NCBI GenBank assembly: GCA_034111085.1
Contig: JAWUXZ010000041.1
Span: 15,735-79,734 of the forward strand
Reading direction: 5' to 3'
Source of the DNA: Dinoroseobacter sp034111085
Lineage (GTDB): Bacteria > Pseudomonadota > Alphaproteobacteria > Rhodobacterales > Rhodobacteraceae
Length of the DNA stretch: 64,000 nt
The notes below the pieces were generated by a model that had not been told where the DNA came from, made no database searches, and saw only the letters and a program-made list of their open reading frames with translations. Both the position numbers and the translations under genes were made by a program. Positions 8,671-16,577 of this stretch are shown piece after piece. The number at the start of each line of letters is the position of its first letter. The first letter of the stretch is position 1.

Positions 8671-9697
8671 ACGTATCGATGTCGGCGTCCGTGGTGGCCC
8701 AGTTCGTGACGAGGCGTGCAAGGATCGGCGTGTCGTCCGGGCCGTCCATCGGGTCTTGATCGTCCACGATGTTATAGGCAGCGCCTGCGTCGTGCAGGCG
8801 GCGGTGTGCGGCGCGGGGCCAGCTTGCAAAGATCATGTTCGCCTCGGCAGGCGCAGACAGCACGCCCCCTGCCGCCAATAGCGCGTCGCGCAACCGAGCG
8901 CCTTTGGCATTCGCCGCACGCGCCATCTCCAGCCACAGATCATCGGTCAGATAGGCCAGCATTTGCGCGCTCAGATAGCGGTGCTTGGAAAACAGATGCG
9001 CTCCACGCTTGCGCCGCAACTCAAACTCAAGCGACTTCTCCGGGTTGAACAGGATCGCGGCCTCGACCGCCATCAGACCGTTCTTGGTGCCGCCAAAACT
9101 GACTGCATCGATTCCCGATTTCCACGTCATCTGTGCCGGGGTGCTGCCCAAAGCGACCAGAGCATTGGTGAACCGCGCTCCGTCCAGTTGCACCGGAAGC
9201 CCAAAACTCTGCGCCACCGAGGTCAGCGCGCGCAGCTCGTCCAATGTGTAGACCGAGCCCTTCTCCGTGACTTGCGTGATCGATACTGGGCCACGCGACG
9301 GGCCGTGGACCCCGCGATTGCCTTCCATCTCGATCCGAGCGCGCAAATCCTCGGGCGTCATTTTACCGCCAACCGAAGGCACAAGGCTCAGCTTGCCCCC
9401 ACCGGAATAGAACTCCGGCGCGTTGCATTCGTCCTCGTGGATATGGGCGACATCCGTACAAAATGCGGTGCCCCAAGGCGGCATCATCGTCGCCAGCAAC
9501 AGCGAATTGGCCGCTGTGCCCGTCGCCACCAAATGCACCGCTGCGTTTGGCGCTTCAAACACCTCGCGCACGCGCTTGGTTACTGCGTCCATCAGATCAT
9601 CAGTGCCGTAGGGCGAGGCGTAGCCTTCATTCGCGAGGGCCAGCGCGTCCATCACTTTCGGGTGGACCGGGCCCGTGTTGTCTGAGGCGAAAAACAT
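8648..9697 (-). CDS. Low-specificity L-threonine aldolase-like PLP enzyme
   Basis: A 349-residue fold-type I PLP enzyme of the threonine aldolase / beta-eliminating lyase group, which splits L-threonine or related beta-hydroxy amino acids to glycine and an aldehyde. Visible family motifs are FASDNTGPVHPKVMDAL near the N-terminus, VATGTAANSLLL (phosphate-binding), THIHEDECNAPE-like DVAHIHEDE, LDGARFTNA, and the Schiff-base lysine in SFGGTKNG (Lys205). It is the last gene of a minus-strand cluster; its start overlaps the end of the YcgN-family gene by one base at 9697. The symbol ltaE would be reasonable but specificity is unproven. Confidence 0.88.
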   Translation of the reverse strand: MFFASDNTGPVHPKVMDALALANEGYASPYGTDDLMDAVTKRVREVFEAPNAAVHLVATGTAANSLLLATMMPPWGTAFCTDVAHIHEDECNAPEFYSGGGKLSLVPSVGGKMTPEDLRARIEMEGNRGVHGPSRGPVSITQVTEKGSVYTLDELRALTSVAQSFGLPVQLDGARFTNALVALGSTPAQMTWKSGIDAVSFGGTKNGLMAVEAAILFNPEKSLEFELRRKRGAHLFSKHRYLSAQMLAYLTDDLWLEMARAANAKGARLRDALLAAGGVLSAPAEANMIFASWPRAAHRRLHDAGAAYNIVDDQDPMDGPDDTPILARLVTNWATTDADIDTFIAVLRG

Positions 9698-10164
9698 CAG
9701 TCGTCCTCCAGCAAATACTCTTCCAGGTCTTCTTCATCGACCTCAAATTCCGGGATCGCCCAGCCTTGCACCGACGCGCCCGCCTTGTGGACGCTGTCTG
9801 GATCACCGGACACAAGTGGGTGCCAGTAGTGCAATTGTTTGCCTTCATGCAGCAAGCGGTAGGCGCAGGTTTGCGGCATCCAATAGGCGATGTCCTTCAA
9901 GGTGTCCGGCGTCAGCACGACGCAATCGGGCACGAAGGTTTTGCGGATTTCATACTGGCCGCATTTGCAAGCTTGGGTGTCGAGCAGGCGGCAAGACACG
10001 CGGGTAAAGGCTATCTCCTGCGTCTCGTCATCTTCCAGCTTCAGAAGGCAGCACTTGCCACAGCCATCACACAGCGCTTCCCATTCCTTAGGATTCATCT
10101 TGTTAAGCGGCACGGTTTCCCAATAGCGGTCGCGTAGGCCTTTGCGGTCAATCGGGTCGGTCAT
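9697..10164 (-). CDS. YcgN/YkgJ-type cysteine cluster protein (UPF0260)
   Basis: A 155-residue protein of the UPF0260 (YcgN) family, thought to bind a metal or Fe-S cluster; no biochemical role is established. Cysteines are at 32, 35, 38, 39 (LCDGCGKCCLLKLEDD), 58, 66, 68 and 81, the pattern of the CxxCxxCC cluster domain. The ATG at 10164 gives MTDPIDRKGLRDRYWE; it overlaps the ribF stop as ATGA, so a further-upstream start is unlikely. An acidic tail closes the protein. Confidence 0.9.
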   Translation of the reverse strand: MTDPIDRKGLRDRYWETVPLNKMNPKEWEALCDGCGKCCLLKLEDDETQEIAFTRVSCRLLDTQACKCGQYEIRKTFVPDCVVLTPDTLKDIAYWMPQTCAYRLLHEGKQLHYWHPLVSGDPDSVHKAGASVQGWAIPEFEVDEEDLEEYLLEDD

Positions 10165-11093
10165 AGCGCACTCAGGATGTGGCGCGCGCGGGTGCAATCT
10201 GCTTCCATCTGCGTGATCAGCGCGTCGAGCCCGTCGAACTTTTCCTCGCCGCGCAGGAATTCGACCAAGGCAACTGACAGGGTTGCGCCATAGAGATCGC
10301 CTTTAAAATCAAACAAAAACGTCTCCAGATTTGCGGTATTTTCGCCAAACATCGGACGCACCCCAAGGCTTGAAGCGCCCCGGTAGCTGCCCGCATGAGG
10401 GCCATCGAGCACATCAACAAGCACCGCATAGACGCCAAATCGTGGCGGATGCAGGCCTTCGATAGACATGTTCGCAGTCGGATAGCCCAAATCGCGGCCG
10501 CGCTGCTCGCCGTGGATCACCGGGCCTTCGATACGGTGCCAATGGCCCAGCATCGCGGCGGCGTCACTGGCACGGCCTTCGGTCAATGCAATGCGGATCG
10601 CGGTGGACGACACGCGCGTACCTGCGGATTCCAGCAAGGGTGCAATCGTGACGCCAAAGCCCATCTGTGCGCCCATCTGTGCCAGCATATTCGCGTTGCC
10701 GGACCGGCCTCGGCCAAAGCAGAAATCCGCCCCGACCACGACATGGGCGAGGCCCAATTGGTCAACGATTACATCTTTGGCAAAGGCCTCAGCGCTCAGG
10801 CCCGAGAGGTTCGCGTTGAAGGCCAGATCATACAAGATATCGACGCCGAGTTTTTCGAGGCGGTTCGCCCGTGCGTCCGATGACATCAGCCGAAAGGGCT
10901 GGGTGTCGGGCTGGAAATACTCACGCGGGTGCGGTGTGAAAGTCATCAGGCCCAGCGGCGCGTCGGGGGCAGCCGAGCGCGCCATATCGATCACCGCTTG
11001 GTGGCCCAGATGAACGCCATCGAAGTTACCGATGGCGACGCTCGCGCCTTTGTCGGCCGGGTCCACGAAGGTTCTGTCACGCACAATCCGCAT
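10161..11093 (-). CDS. ribF: Bifunctional riboflavin kinase / FAD synthetase
   Basis: Converts riboflavin to FMN and then FAD. The 310-residue product has the N-terminal nucleotidyltransferase half (VAIGNFDGVHLGHQAVI, then TFTPHPREYF, and SSTAIRIALTEGR) and the C-terminal flavokinase half (GPVIHGEQRGRDLGYPTANM, then GVYAVLVDV and the FLFDFKGDLYG segment). The start is set at ATG 11093 (MRIVRD); a TTG 36 bases upstream would add 12 residues and cannot be excluded because neither has a strong ribosome-binding site. It overlaps the next gene by ATGA and follows a MaoC gene after 53 bases. Confidence 0.95.
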   Translation of the reverse strand: MRIVRDRTFVDPADKGASVAIGNFDGVHLGHQAVIDMARSAAPDAPLGLMTFTPHPREYFQPDTQPFRLMSSDARANRLEKLGVDILYDLAFNANLSGLSAEAFAKDVIVDQLGLAHVVVGADFCFGRGRSGNANMLAQMGAQMGFGVTIAPLLESAGTRVSSTAIRIALTEGRASDAAAMLGHWHRIEGPVIHGEQRGRDLGYPTANMSIEGLHPPRFGVYAVLVDVLDGPHAGSYRGASSLGVRPMFGENTANLETFLFDFKGDLYGATLSVALVEFLRGEEKFDGLDALITQMEADCTRARHILSAL

Positions 11094-11146
11094 GGGCAGC
11101 GGCGTAGCGGCGCAGGCGGGCAGGTGCAAGAGGGGCGAGGGTTCTG

Positions 11147-11599
11147 TCAGTCGAATTTGCGGCTAGGGGCCAGCACAACCGCATCGCCTTTCAGCACCGG
11201 TTTGCCGTCGATCTTACAGACCGTGTCCAGCTTCACGCGACGTCGCGAATGATCGATCTCGGTCACGGTCACTTCGGCATTTACCAAGTCACCAGGGCGC
11301 ACAGGCGCAAGAAACTTCAGGGTTTGACCCAGATAGACCGTGCCATGGCCCGGCAACTGCTCGCCAATCACAGCTGAAATCAGCCCGGCGGTCAGCATTC
11401 CGTGCGCAATGCGCCCCTCAAAAATGGTGTCGCGGGCGTAGTCATCGTCCAGATGTACCGGATTATAGTCGGTGGATATCTCGGCAAATAGCTCGATATC
11501 GCGGTCAGTGACGACCTTGGCGAGCGAGCGGGTCATGCCAATCTCGATATCTTCGATGCAAATCGTGCCGCGCTGGTCGCTTTGTTGCTTGTCCAACAC
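11147..11599 (-). CDS. MaoC-like (R)-specific enoyl hydratase
   Basis: A 150-residue single hot-dog domain protein of the MaoC / PhaJ type. The hydratase signature is intact: AEISTDYNPVHLDDDYA (catalytic Asp and His), followed by FEGRIAHGMLTAGLISAVIGEQLPG. Such enzymes hydrate trans-2-enoyl-CoA to (R)-3-hydroxyacyl-CoA, linking beta-oxidation to polyhydroxyalkanoate synthesis or other CoA ester pathways. The GTG at 11599 was chosen because GGAGGG lies 6 bases before it; a TTG 42 bases further upstream lacks this. An AT-rich 111-bp region separates it from the HAD gene upstream. Confidence 0.87.
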   Translation of the reverse strand: MLDKQQSDQRGTICIEDIEIGMTRSLAKVVTDRDIELFAEISTDYNPVHLDDDYARDTIFEGRIAHGMLTAGLISAVIGEQLPGHGTVYLGQTLKFLAPVRPGDLVNAEVTVTEIDHSRRRVKLDTVCKIDGKPVLKGDAVVLAPSRKFD

Positions 11600-11710
11600 T
11601 TCAGGCCCTCCGAGAATCTGTTGCCGTTTCTTACGGTACAAACGAGACGGCGCGCAAACGTTAAAGCAAGATTGCGACGATTTGTGGGGGTAATATTGTA
11701 ATTTTATTAC

Positions 11711-12580
11711 CTAGCGAAGAAATCCGATGGCGAATGTCGGCGCGATCATCTTGCCTGCCAGATAGGCGTCCAGCTTCGCTGGGTCAGGCTGCGTCCCGGT
11801 TTGCGTCTCTGCCGCCGCCAAGCCGCCTGTGATAAACAGCGAATCGAAGTCCTCGCCCATAGCGCCTTGAATATCTGTGGTAATTCCATCGCCAATCGCC
11901 AAGATGCGGCTGGCCTCGGGGGCTTTGCCAAGCTCGGCCACCCGGCGTCTTGCAAGATCATAGATCGGCGGATGCGGCTTGCCGAAATAGAGGCTCTCGC
12001 CGCCCATCTCGGTATAAAGTTCCGCAACAGCGCCTGCGCACCATTCACGGCTTTCGCCCCGGTCCACGATGATATCGGGGTTCGCGCATAGAAGTTTCAG
12101 CCCCATTTGCTTGGCCATAAGCAGTTGCGGGCGCAGCACGGACGGATCGGCGAACCCATCAAAAGGCCCCGTGCAAACGATGCCTTCGGCCTGTTCCAGC
12201 GGCACTTGCGCGATCTGGGCGGCGCCCGCCATAAGCCCCATCCGCTCAAAAAACACCTGATCGCGCGGCTCGCCAATAAACCAGACCTTCTCGCCCACCA
12301 GACCCGCAAACATCGCCGAGCGCGCGGAATCGCCGGAGGTCGCAATGGTATCCCAGCAATCCTCGGGCACATCCATGCGCGCCAATTGTTTCACAACGCC
12401 CGCGCGGGGTTTGGGTGAGTTCGTGACAAGACAGACCACACCGCCGCCCGCGCGGTAATTGCGCAAGGCTTCTACCGCGTCGGGGTAGGCAGTGATGCCG
12501 TTGTGCAGGCAGCCCCACAGATCAACGAACAAGGCGTCGTAATTGGCCGCGACCTGATCGAGCCGTTCGATGATTTGCAT
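11711..12580 (-). CDS. HAD-IIA family sugar/nucleotide phosphatase (TIGR01459-like)
   Basis: A 289-residue HAD-superfamily class IIA hydrolase. Motif I appears as LFVDLWGCLHNG: the nucleophile Asp is present, while the second Asp of the usual DxDGT is Trp in DLWGCL, as in the TIGR01459 branch common in Rhizobiales and Rhodobacterales. Motif II is LVTNSPKPR, motif III GKPHPPIYDLA, and motif IV AIGDGITTDIQGA. Substrate unknown. It lies 15 bases after ppaC and is probably cotranscribed with it. Confidence 0.85.
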   Translation of the reverse strand: MQIIERLDQVAANYDALFVDLWGCLHNGITAYPDAVEALRNYRAGGGVVCLVTNSPKPRAGVVKQLARMDVPEDCWDTIATSGDSARSAMFAGLVGEKVWFIGEPRDQVFFERMGLMAGAAQIAQVPLEQAEGIVCTGPFDGFADPSVLRPQLLMAKQMGLKLLCANPDIIVDRGESREWCAGAVAELYTEMGGESLYFGKPHPPIYDLARRRVAELGKAPEASRILAIGDGITTDIQGAMGEDFDSLFITGGLAAAETQTGTQPDPAKLDAYLAGKMIAPTFAIGFLR

Positions 12581-12595
12581 GGGTCTAACCTCAGC

Positions 12596-13513
12596 TCAGA
12601 GTTTCAGATGCGGAATGATCTGCTTTTTGCGGCTCATGATGCCGGGCAGCACAACCGCGTCGCCTGTTACCGTTGCGCCAAAGCTCTTTTCCGCCAGCGT
12701 CTTCACCAGATCGTTCGGGATCAGCAGGGTCGCTTCTTCCTTGATGATATCCACAACGAACAACAGCACCTGATCAACGCCGTCTTCCGAGGCAACCGTG
12801 GTCATTGTTTCCATCAAGCTGACCTTGCGATCCAGCGGAATGGACGGCGCTGTGGTTTCCAGAACCGAGATGCGGAATTTGGTGCCCTCAACCTCGTATT
12901 CTTTCGAGTCCATGCGCAGTAACTCGGCGTCCGAAAAGGCCGATACGTCCGATTTGGCCGCAAACAACTCAGCCGCATAGTCAGGGATCGACAGACCCAG
13001 ATCTGCCGCCAGCGCCTCGGCCACCGCTTTGTCCACATCCGTTGTGGTCGGCGAGCGGAACTCAAGCGTGTCCGACAAGATGCACGACAGCATCGCGCCT
13101 TTGATGTTTTCAGGCATGTGCGCTGCGTGCTCGCCCATCAGATCATGCATGATCGTGGCGGTGCAGGCGACGGGGCGCACGGTAATGTCGATCGGGCCCT
13201 TGGTCTCCAGCCCGCCGACCAGTTTGTGGTGGTCGATGATCTGACGAATATCGGCGCTGTTGATCGAGGGCGGTAGTTCCGCCGGGTTATTCGTGTCCAC
13301 GATAACAACAGGCTGGTCCGCGTCCACGTCCGCAATGATCGCAGGTTGCTCAAAGCCCCAACGCTTAAGGACAAACGCGGCCTCGGTGTTCGGTGTGCCC
13401 AGCAAGCGCGCCTCGGCGGGTGTGCCGGTGTGCGACAGATACCATGCCCAAATCAGAGCCGAGCCTGTGCTGTCGGTGTCGGGGGCCTTGTGGCCAAAAA
13501 CGAGCGTGGTCAT
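12596..13513 (-). CDS. ppaC: Manganese-dependent inorganic pyrophosphatase (family II)
   Basis: Hydrolyses pyrophosphate in the cytosol and so pulls biosynthetic reactions forward. The 305-residue protein is a DHH-family enzyme: FGHKAPDTDSTGSAL (His8, Asp12, Asp14), VIVDTNNPAEL (Asp73), and the name-giving DHHK at 94-97. The C-terminal DHHA2 domain is present with SRKKQIIPHL at the end. Family II enzymes are found in a subset of proteobacteria in place of or beside the family I enzyme. It is the first gene of a six-gene minus-strand cluster. Confidence 0.95.
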   Translation of the reverse strand: MTTLVFGHKAPDTDSTGSALIWAWYLSHTGTPAEARLLGTPNTEAAFVLKRWGFEQPAIIADVDADQPVVIVDTNNPAELPPSINSADIRQIIDHHKLVGGLETKGPIDITVRPVACTATIMHDLMGEHAAHMPENIKGAMLSCILSDTLEFRSPTTTDVDKAVAEALAADLGLSIPDYAAELFAAKSDVSAFSDAELLRMDSKEYEVEGTKFRISVLETTAPSIPLDRKVSLMETMTTVASEDGVDQVLLFVVDIIKEEATLLIPNDLVKTLAEKSFGATVTGDAVVLPGIMSRKKQIIPHLKL

Positions 13514-13606
13514 TCGAGGTCAAATCCTACGGTTTTGCGATTTGGCACCGTTATATAAAGCAGCGCCCGGGCCGTCATGGGGCAGGGCGTCGCAAGGTTC
13601 AAGCCA

Positions 13607-14935
13607 TCAGCCGGGGCGCCCGGTCAGTTTCGGCACCTGCGCCCATGCGCGTTTGCCAACCCAAAGCGCCAAGGCCTCAAGGCCAACGCCGGTGCGGAAC
13701 TCGAATGCCTCGAAGTGGAACCGCCGCGCGGAGACGCCGTAGGTTCTGAGGCCAATGCGCAGGGCGTCGCGCAAACCTGTCGGCCCGCAATAGGCGACAT
13801 TGGCTTCGGCCAGTAGATCCTCACCCGCGATATTGGCTACCATCTCAGACGTTAGGCGCGGGCCCTGAGATGTATCGACTAGGTGCACGTGCAGGCGTGG
13901 GTTGGACGCTGCCAAAGCCTCGATCCGCGTAAGGTGCGGGGCCTGACTGCGGGCACGAACGCAGTAGATCAGGTGGCAGTCCGCGCCCTGCTTGGGCAAA
14001 GCCTCAGCCCAAGACACAAACGGCGTGATCCCAATACCGCCCGCGATCCAAACCTGCGGGCGCTTGCCTTTGGGGATGGTAAAGCGTCCGAACGGACCTT
14101 GAACAATCGCGTCCTGCCAGACGTCCAACGCCTTAGTCATCCGCCGCGTGTGATCGCCCAGCGACTTGATGGTGACGCTGATCTGGCCGTCGTCGCGCGC
14201 TGCCGCACTTAGGGTAAATGGGTGGCCTTCCAAGCCGCCCGCCTGCGGAAATCTCAGCACCGCGAACTGTCCCGGCTGGTGGCGCACGCCGCGATTTGCG
14301 GGCGCGAGTGTTACCTCGGTCGCGCCGCCCGTCTGGGTGATTGCTGCCACTGTGTAGCGGTGGGCTGGGCGCATGGTTTCGGGCAAAAGCGTATAGAGAT
14401 ATGCCAACGCACCGAGGCCGCAAACGGCATATATATACCAGCCAAGCGGGTCGGTCATTCCAAACGGCTTGGGGATCAAGAATGCGTGGACAGAGCCCGC
14501 AATAAAGAACGCGCCCATAGCTTTGTGGGTCCACTTCCACAGATGGTACGGGATGAAGGTCGCGACAGAAATCACTGCGAGGATTAGCAGACCGTAAAGG
14601 CTGACCTCCCCCAACGTTTCACCGAAATCGGCAAGCAGACCGCCATCGATCCCCCGAATATCGGCATCGACGGTGTCATGGATCAGCATCGCGGCCATTG
14701 CGGTGATGCCCGACCATTTGTGCAACACATAAACACGGTCGAGCGGGCCGAACATTGCCTCAACTCCCGGCAAGCGTGTCGCCATGATCTGCGCCCATGC
14801 CATTAGGATCAACGCAACGGTGCCGATCCATTGACTGGTCAGCGCTAAGGTGTCCGGGGTGGTGGGCAATCCAGCGAATAGGAAGGCCGAGCCAAGCACG
14901 CTCAGGGCGATCAGGCCCAATCCGGTAAATCTCAT
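13607..14935 (-). CDS. Ferric reductase-like transmembrane flavoprotein
   Basis: A 442-residue membrane flavoprotein. The N-terminal half holds about six hydrophobic helices (ferric-reductase-like domain) with histidines in the helices, for example VLHKWSGITAMAAMLIHD, that could ligate haem b. The C-terminal half is a ferredoxin-NADP reductase module: GQFAVLRFP, then EGHPFTLSAA (FAD), WIAGGIGITPFVSW (NAD(P)H) and VAYCGP. The architecture is that of NADPH-oxidase / ferric-reductase proteins, moving electrons from cytosolic NAD(P)H across the inner membrane. The acceptor is unknown. It is followed on the same strand in gene order by nothing; upstream come a LuxR-type regulator and a PepSY-like protein. 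Confidence 0.85.
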   Translation of the reverse strand: MRFTGLGLIALSVLGSAFLFAGLPTTPDTLALTSQWIGTVALILMAWAQIMATRLPGVEAMFGPLDRVYVLHKWSGITAMAAMLIHDTVDADIRGIDGGLLADFGETLGEVSLYGLLILAVISVATFIPYHLWKWTHKAMGAFFIAGSVHAFLIPKPFGMTDPLGWYIYAVCGLGALAYLYTLLPETMRPAHRYTVAAITQTGGATEVTLAPANRGVRHQPGQFAVLRFPQAGGLEGHPFTLSAAARDDGQISVTIKSLGDHTRRMTKALDVWQDAIVQGPFGRFTIPKGKRPQVWIAGGIGITPFVSWAEALPKQGADCHLIYCVRARSQAPHLTRIEALAASNPRLHVHLVDTSQGPRLTSEMVANIAGEDLLAEANVAYCGPTGLRDALRIGLRTYGVSARRFHFEAFEFRTGVGLEALALWVGKRAWAQVPKLTGRPG

Positions 14936-14964
14936 CAGGGCTACTTTCTTTGTCCGATAGGGCG

Positions 14965-15474
14965 TTAAGGCTTCGTGCCGCCGGCAGCTTCGACGATGCT
15001 ACCGGCCAATAGATCATCCAGAAATAACGACAGAAGTTGTACTCGGCCAGACACATCCGCCTTGCGGTATAGGGCCGCGCATTGGGCTTTGACCGTGCCT
15101 TCTTTGGTGTCGCGCAGGTTTGCCATTTCCGCGATGGAGAAGCCCTTGAGTGAAAGGATCGCGATATCCCGTTCGGCTGCCGTGAGCTGCCATTCGGTAA
15201 AGCGGCTTTCTAGAACCTGCGCAAATGCGCCCGAGGCGATGTCTATCTGGTCGGTCAGTTTTTGGTGGCGTGTCATCAGCAGGCGCAATTCGTTGGCGGT
15301 GAAGGCGAGGCAGAAGAACAGCGCGATGGTCACGGCAGCCTCGAGCGCATCACTTTCGGCAAGGAAATTCACCCGCGTCGGAAGGATAAGATCCCAGAAG
15401 ATATCCATCAAGAAATAGGCGCAACACAGCGCTTGCAGCGCAAAGAGGGCCCAAAGAATGGTGCGTCTCGACAT
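14965..15474 (-). CDS. Membrane-anchored LuxR-type HTH regulator
   Basis: A 169-residue protein with two predicted transmembrane helices (about 6-27 and 46-62), a short linker, and a GerE/LuxR-type helix-turn-helix at about 97-153 (LTAAERDIAILSLKGFSIAEMANLRDTKEGTVKAQCAALYRKA). No receiver or ligand-binding domain is present, so sensing would be through the membrane part. It lies 29 bases upstream of the ferric-reductase-like gene and 63 bases downstream of the PepSY-like gene, all on the minus strand, which suggests it controls them. Confidence 0.8.
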   Translation of the reverse strand: MSRRTILWALFALQALCCAYFLMDIFWDLILPTRVNFLAESDALEAAVTIALFFCLAFTANELRLLMTRHQKLTDQIDIASGAFAQVLESRFTEWQLTAAERDIAILSLKGFSIAEMANLRDTKEGTVKAQCAALYRKADVSGRVQLLSLFLDDLLAGSIVEAAGGTKP

Positions 15475-15537
15475 GGGGCTGGTCCTGTTCTGAGGACAGT
15501 CCGGTCTGCACAGATGCGCGACCGGACTGCATGTTGC

Positions 15538-15873
15538 TTAGCTGTCGTCGGTGGTGTCGTCATCCACGCTATCATCATCATCATCATCTTCGTCGTCGCC
15601 ATCATCCTCGGCTTCAATCTCGATGACCAGCCCCGTGTCTGGCGAGATCTCCAGTTCCAGCATTTGCCCTTCAAACACGGCGTCGACCTCGAACTCGCCG
15701 TCTTCGAATCCAAATTGGGTGATCTCGTAGCCTTGGGTAGTGAGGGCTGCGCGAATACCCTGCTCGGTGGTGCCGAGTTGATCGCCAACAGATACGGCGG
15801 CGAGGGCAAGGCTTGGCAGTGCAAAGCCAACAAGACCAAGTGCGGCAGGTGTGAACAGTTTAGGTTTCGTCAT
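15538..15873 (-). CDS. Periplasmic PepSY-like small protein with acidic tail
   Basis: A 111-residue protein with a clear signal peptide (KPKLFTPAALGLVGFALPSLALA, cut near residue 25), a PepSY-like fold (GTTEQGIRAALTTQGYEITQFGFEDGEFEVDAVFEGQMLELEISPDTG) and a C-terminal run of Asp and Glu that could bind cations. PepSY-domain proteins accompany redox membrane proteins and proteases. It is the first gene of the set that includes the membrane LuxR regulator and the ferric-reductase-like flavoprotein. Confidence 0.75.
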   Translation of the reverse strand: MTKPKLFTPAALGLVGFALPSLALAAVSVGDQLGTTEQGIRAALTTQGYEITQFGFEDGEFEVDAVFEGQMLELEISPDTGLVIEIEAEDDGDDEDDDDDDSVDDDTTDDS

Positions 15874-16138
15874 GGGTTTGTCCTTTCAACAGACAAGATC
15901 CGCTTGCTGCGGTGCCCTGTCACAAAGGCAGCTTTGCCTCGGATCGGAATTGGCCTTTCGGGTGCAATGAGGCGGCCTAGGCCGAAAGTTTATGACCAAA
16001 ACCTTTCATTTTGAGGTGCTCACCGTTTTCACAGTGCAGGCCAGTTTCATGCCTCACGCTTCTGGCTGCGTGACAGCGGCTTCAACCCGCCCAAAGTTGG
16101 CGGTGACGATTTGAGCCGCATTTTTGCTTGTCGCCCCG

Positions 16139-16167
16139 TTGACAGGCGCACCTGCCATCCCTAAATC
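16139..16167 (+). promoter_or_regulatory. groESL promoter (sigma-70 type)
   Basis: A perfect -35 box TTGACA (16139-16144) is followed after 17 bases by TAAATC (16162-16167) as the likely -10. Transcription would start just before or within the CIRCE operator, the arrangement seen in other HrcA-controlled groE operons. Confidence 0.7.
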
Positions 16168-16175
16168 CCCCTCTG

Positions 16176-16202
16176 TTGGCACCCACCAGTGGTGAGTGCT
16201 AA
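16176..16202 (+). promoter_or_regulatory. CIRCE operator (HrcA-binding)
   Basis: TTGGCACCC, nine bases, then GAGTGCTAA. The right arm is a perfect CIRCE half-site; the left arm differs from the consensus TTAGCACTC at two positions. CIRCE is the inverted repeat bound by the heat-shock repressor HrcA. It starts 8 bases after the putative -10 box and lies 37 bases before the groES start. Confidence 0.93.
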
Positions 16203-16239
16203 CATCTGGAAGCAACTTAACAGTCAAGGAGCCTAAACC

Positions 16240-16527
16240 ATGGCACTGACCCCGCTTCACGACCGCGTTCTTGTAGAGCGCGTTGAAGGCGACGATAAAA
16301 CCAAAGGTGGACTAATCATCCCCGACACCGCCAAAGAAAAGCCAGCCGAGGGCATGGTAATTGCCGTAGGCGCAGGCGCTAAAGACGAAGATGGCGACCG
16401 TATCGTCATGGACGTCAAAGAAGGCGACAAGATCCTCTTCGGCAAGTGGTCCGGCACGGAAGTGACCGTCGACGGCAAAGAGCTGCTCATCATGAAGGAA
16501 AGCGACATCCTCGGAGTTATCTCCTAA
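16240..16527 (+). CDS. groES: Co-chaperonin GroES
   Basis: The 10-kDa lid of the GroEL folding chamber. The 95-residue protein has the beginning LTPLHDRVLVERVEGDDKTKGGLIIPDTAKEKPAEG, which includes the mobile loop that binds GroEL, and the end of the beta barrel ELLIMKESDILGVIS. An AAGGAG ribosome-binding site lies before the ATG. It is cotranscribed with groEL, 50 bases downstream, under the CIRCE operator. Confidence 0.98.
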   Translation: MALTPLHDRVLVERVEGDDKTKGGLIIPDTAKEKPAEGMVIAVGAGAKDEDGDRIVMDVKEGDKILFGKWSGTEVTVDGKELLIMKESDILGVIS

Positions 16528-16577
16528 GGCCTCTCGTTTCCCCTCTCATTCAAACAAATTCTTAAGGAGCAAGCACA

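Larger units (their letters stand above)
15874..16239. promoter_or_regulatory. Divergent intergenic region, PepSY-like gene / groES
   Basis: These 366 bases separate two divergent transcription units. The right-hand part holds the groES promoter and CIRCE operator listed separately. The left-hand part (about 15874-16040) should hold the promoter of the PepSY-LuxR-flavoprotein set; I see no convincing -35/-10 pair or repeat there. No small gene is evident. Confidence 0.6.
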
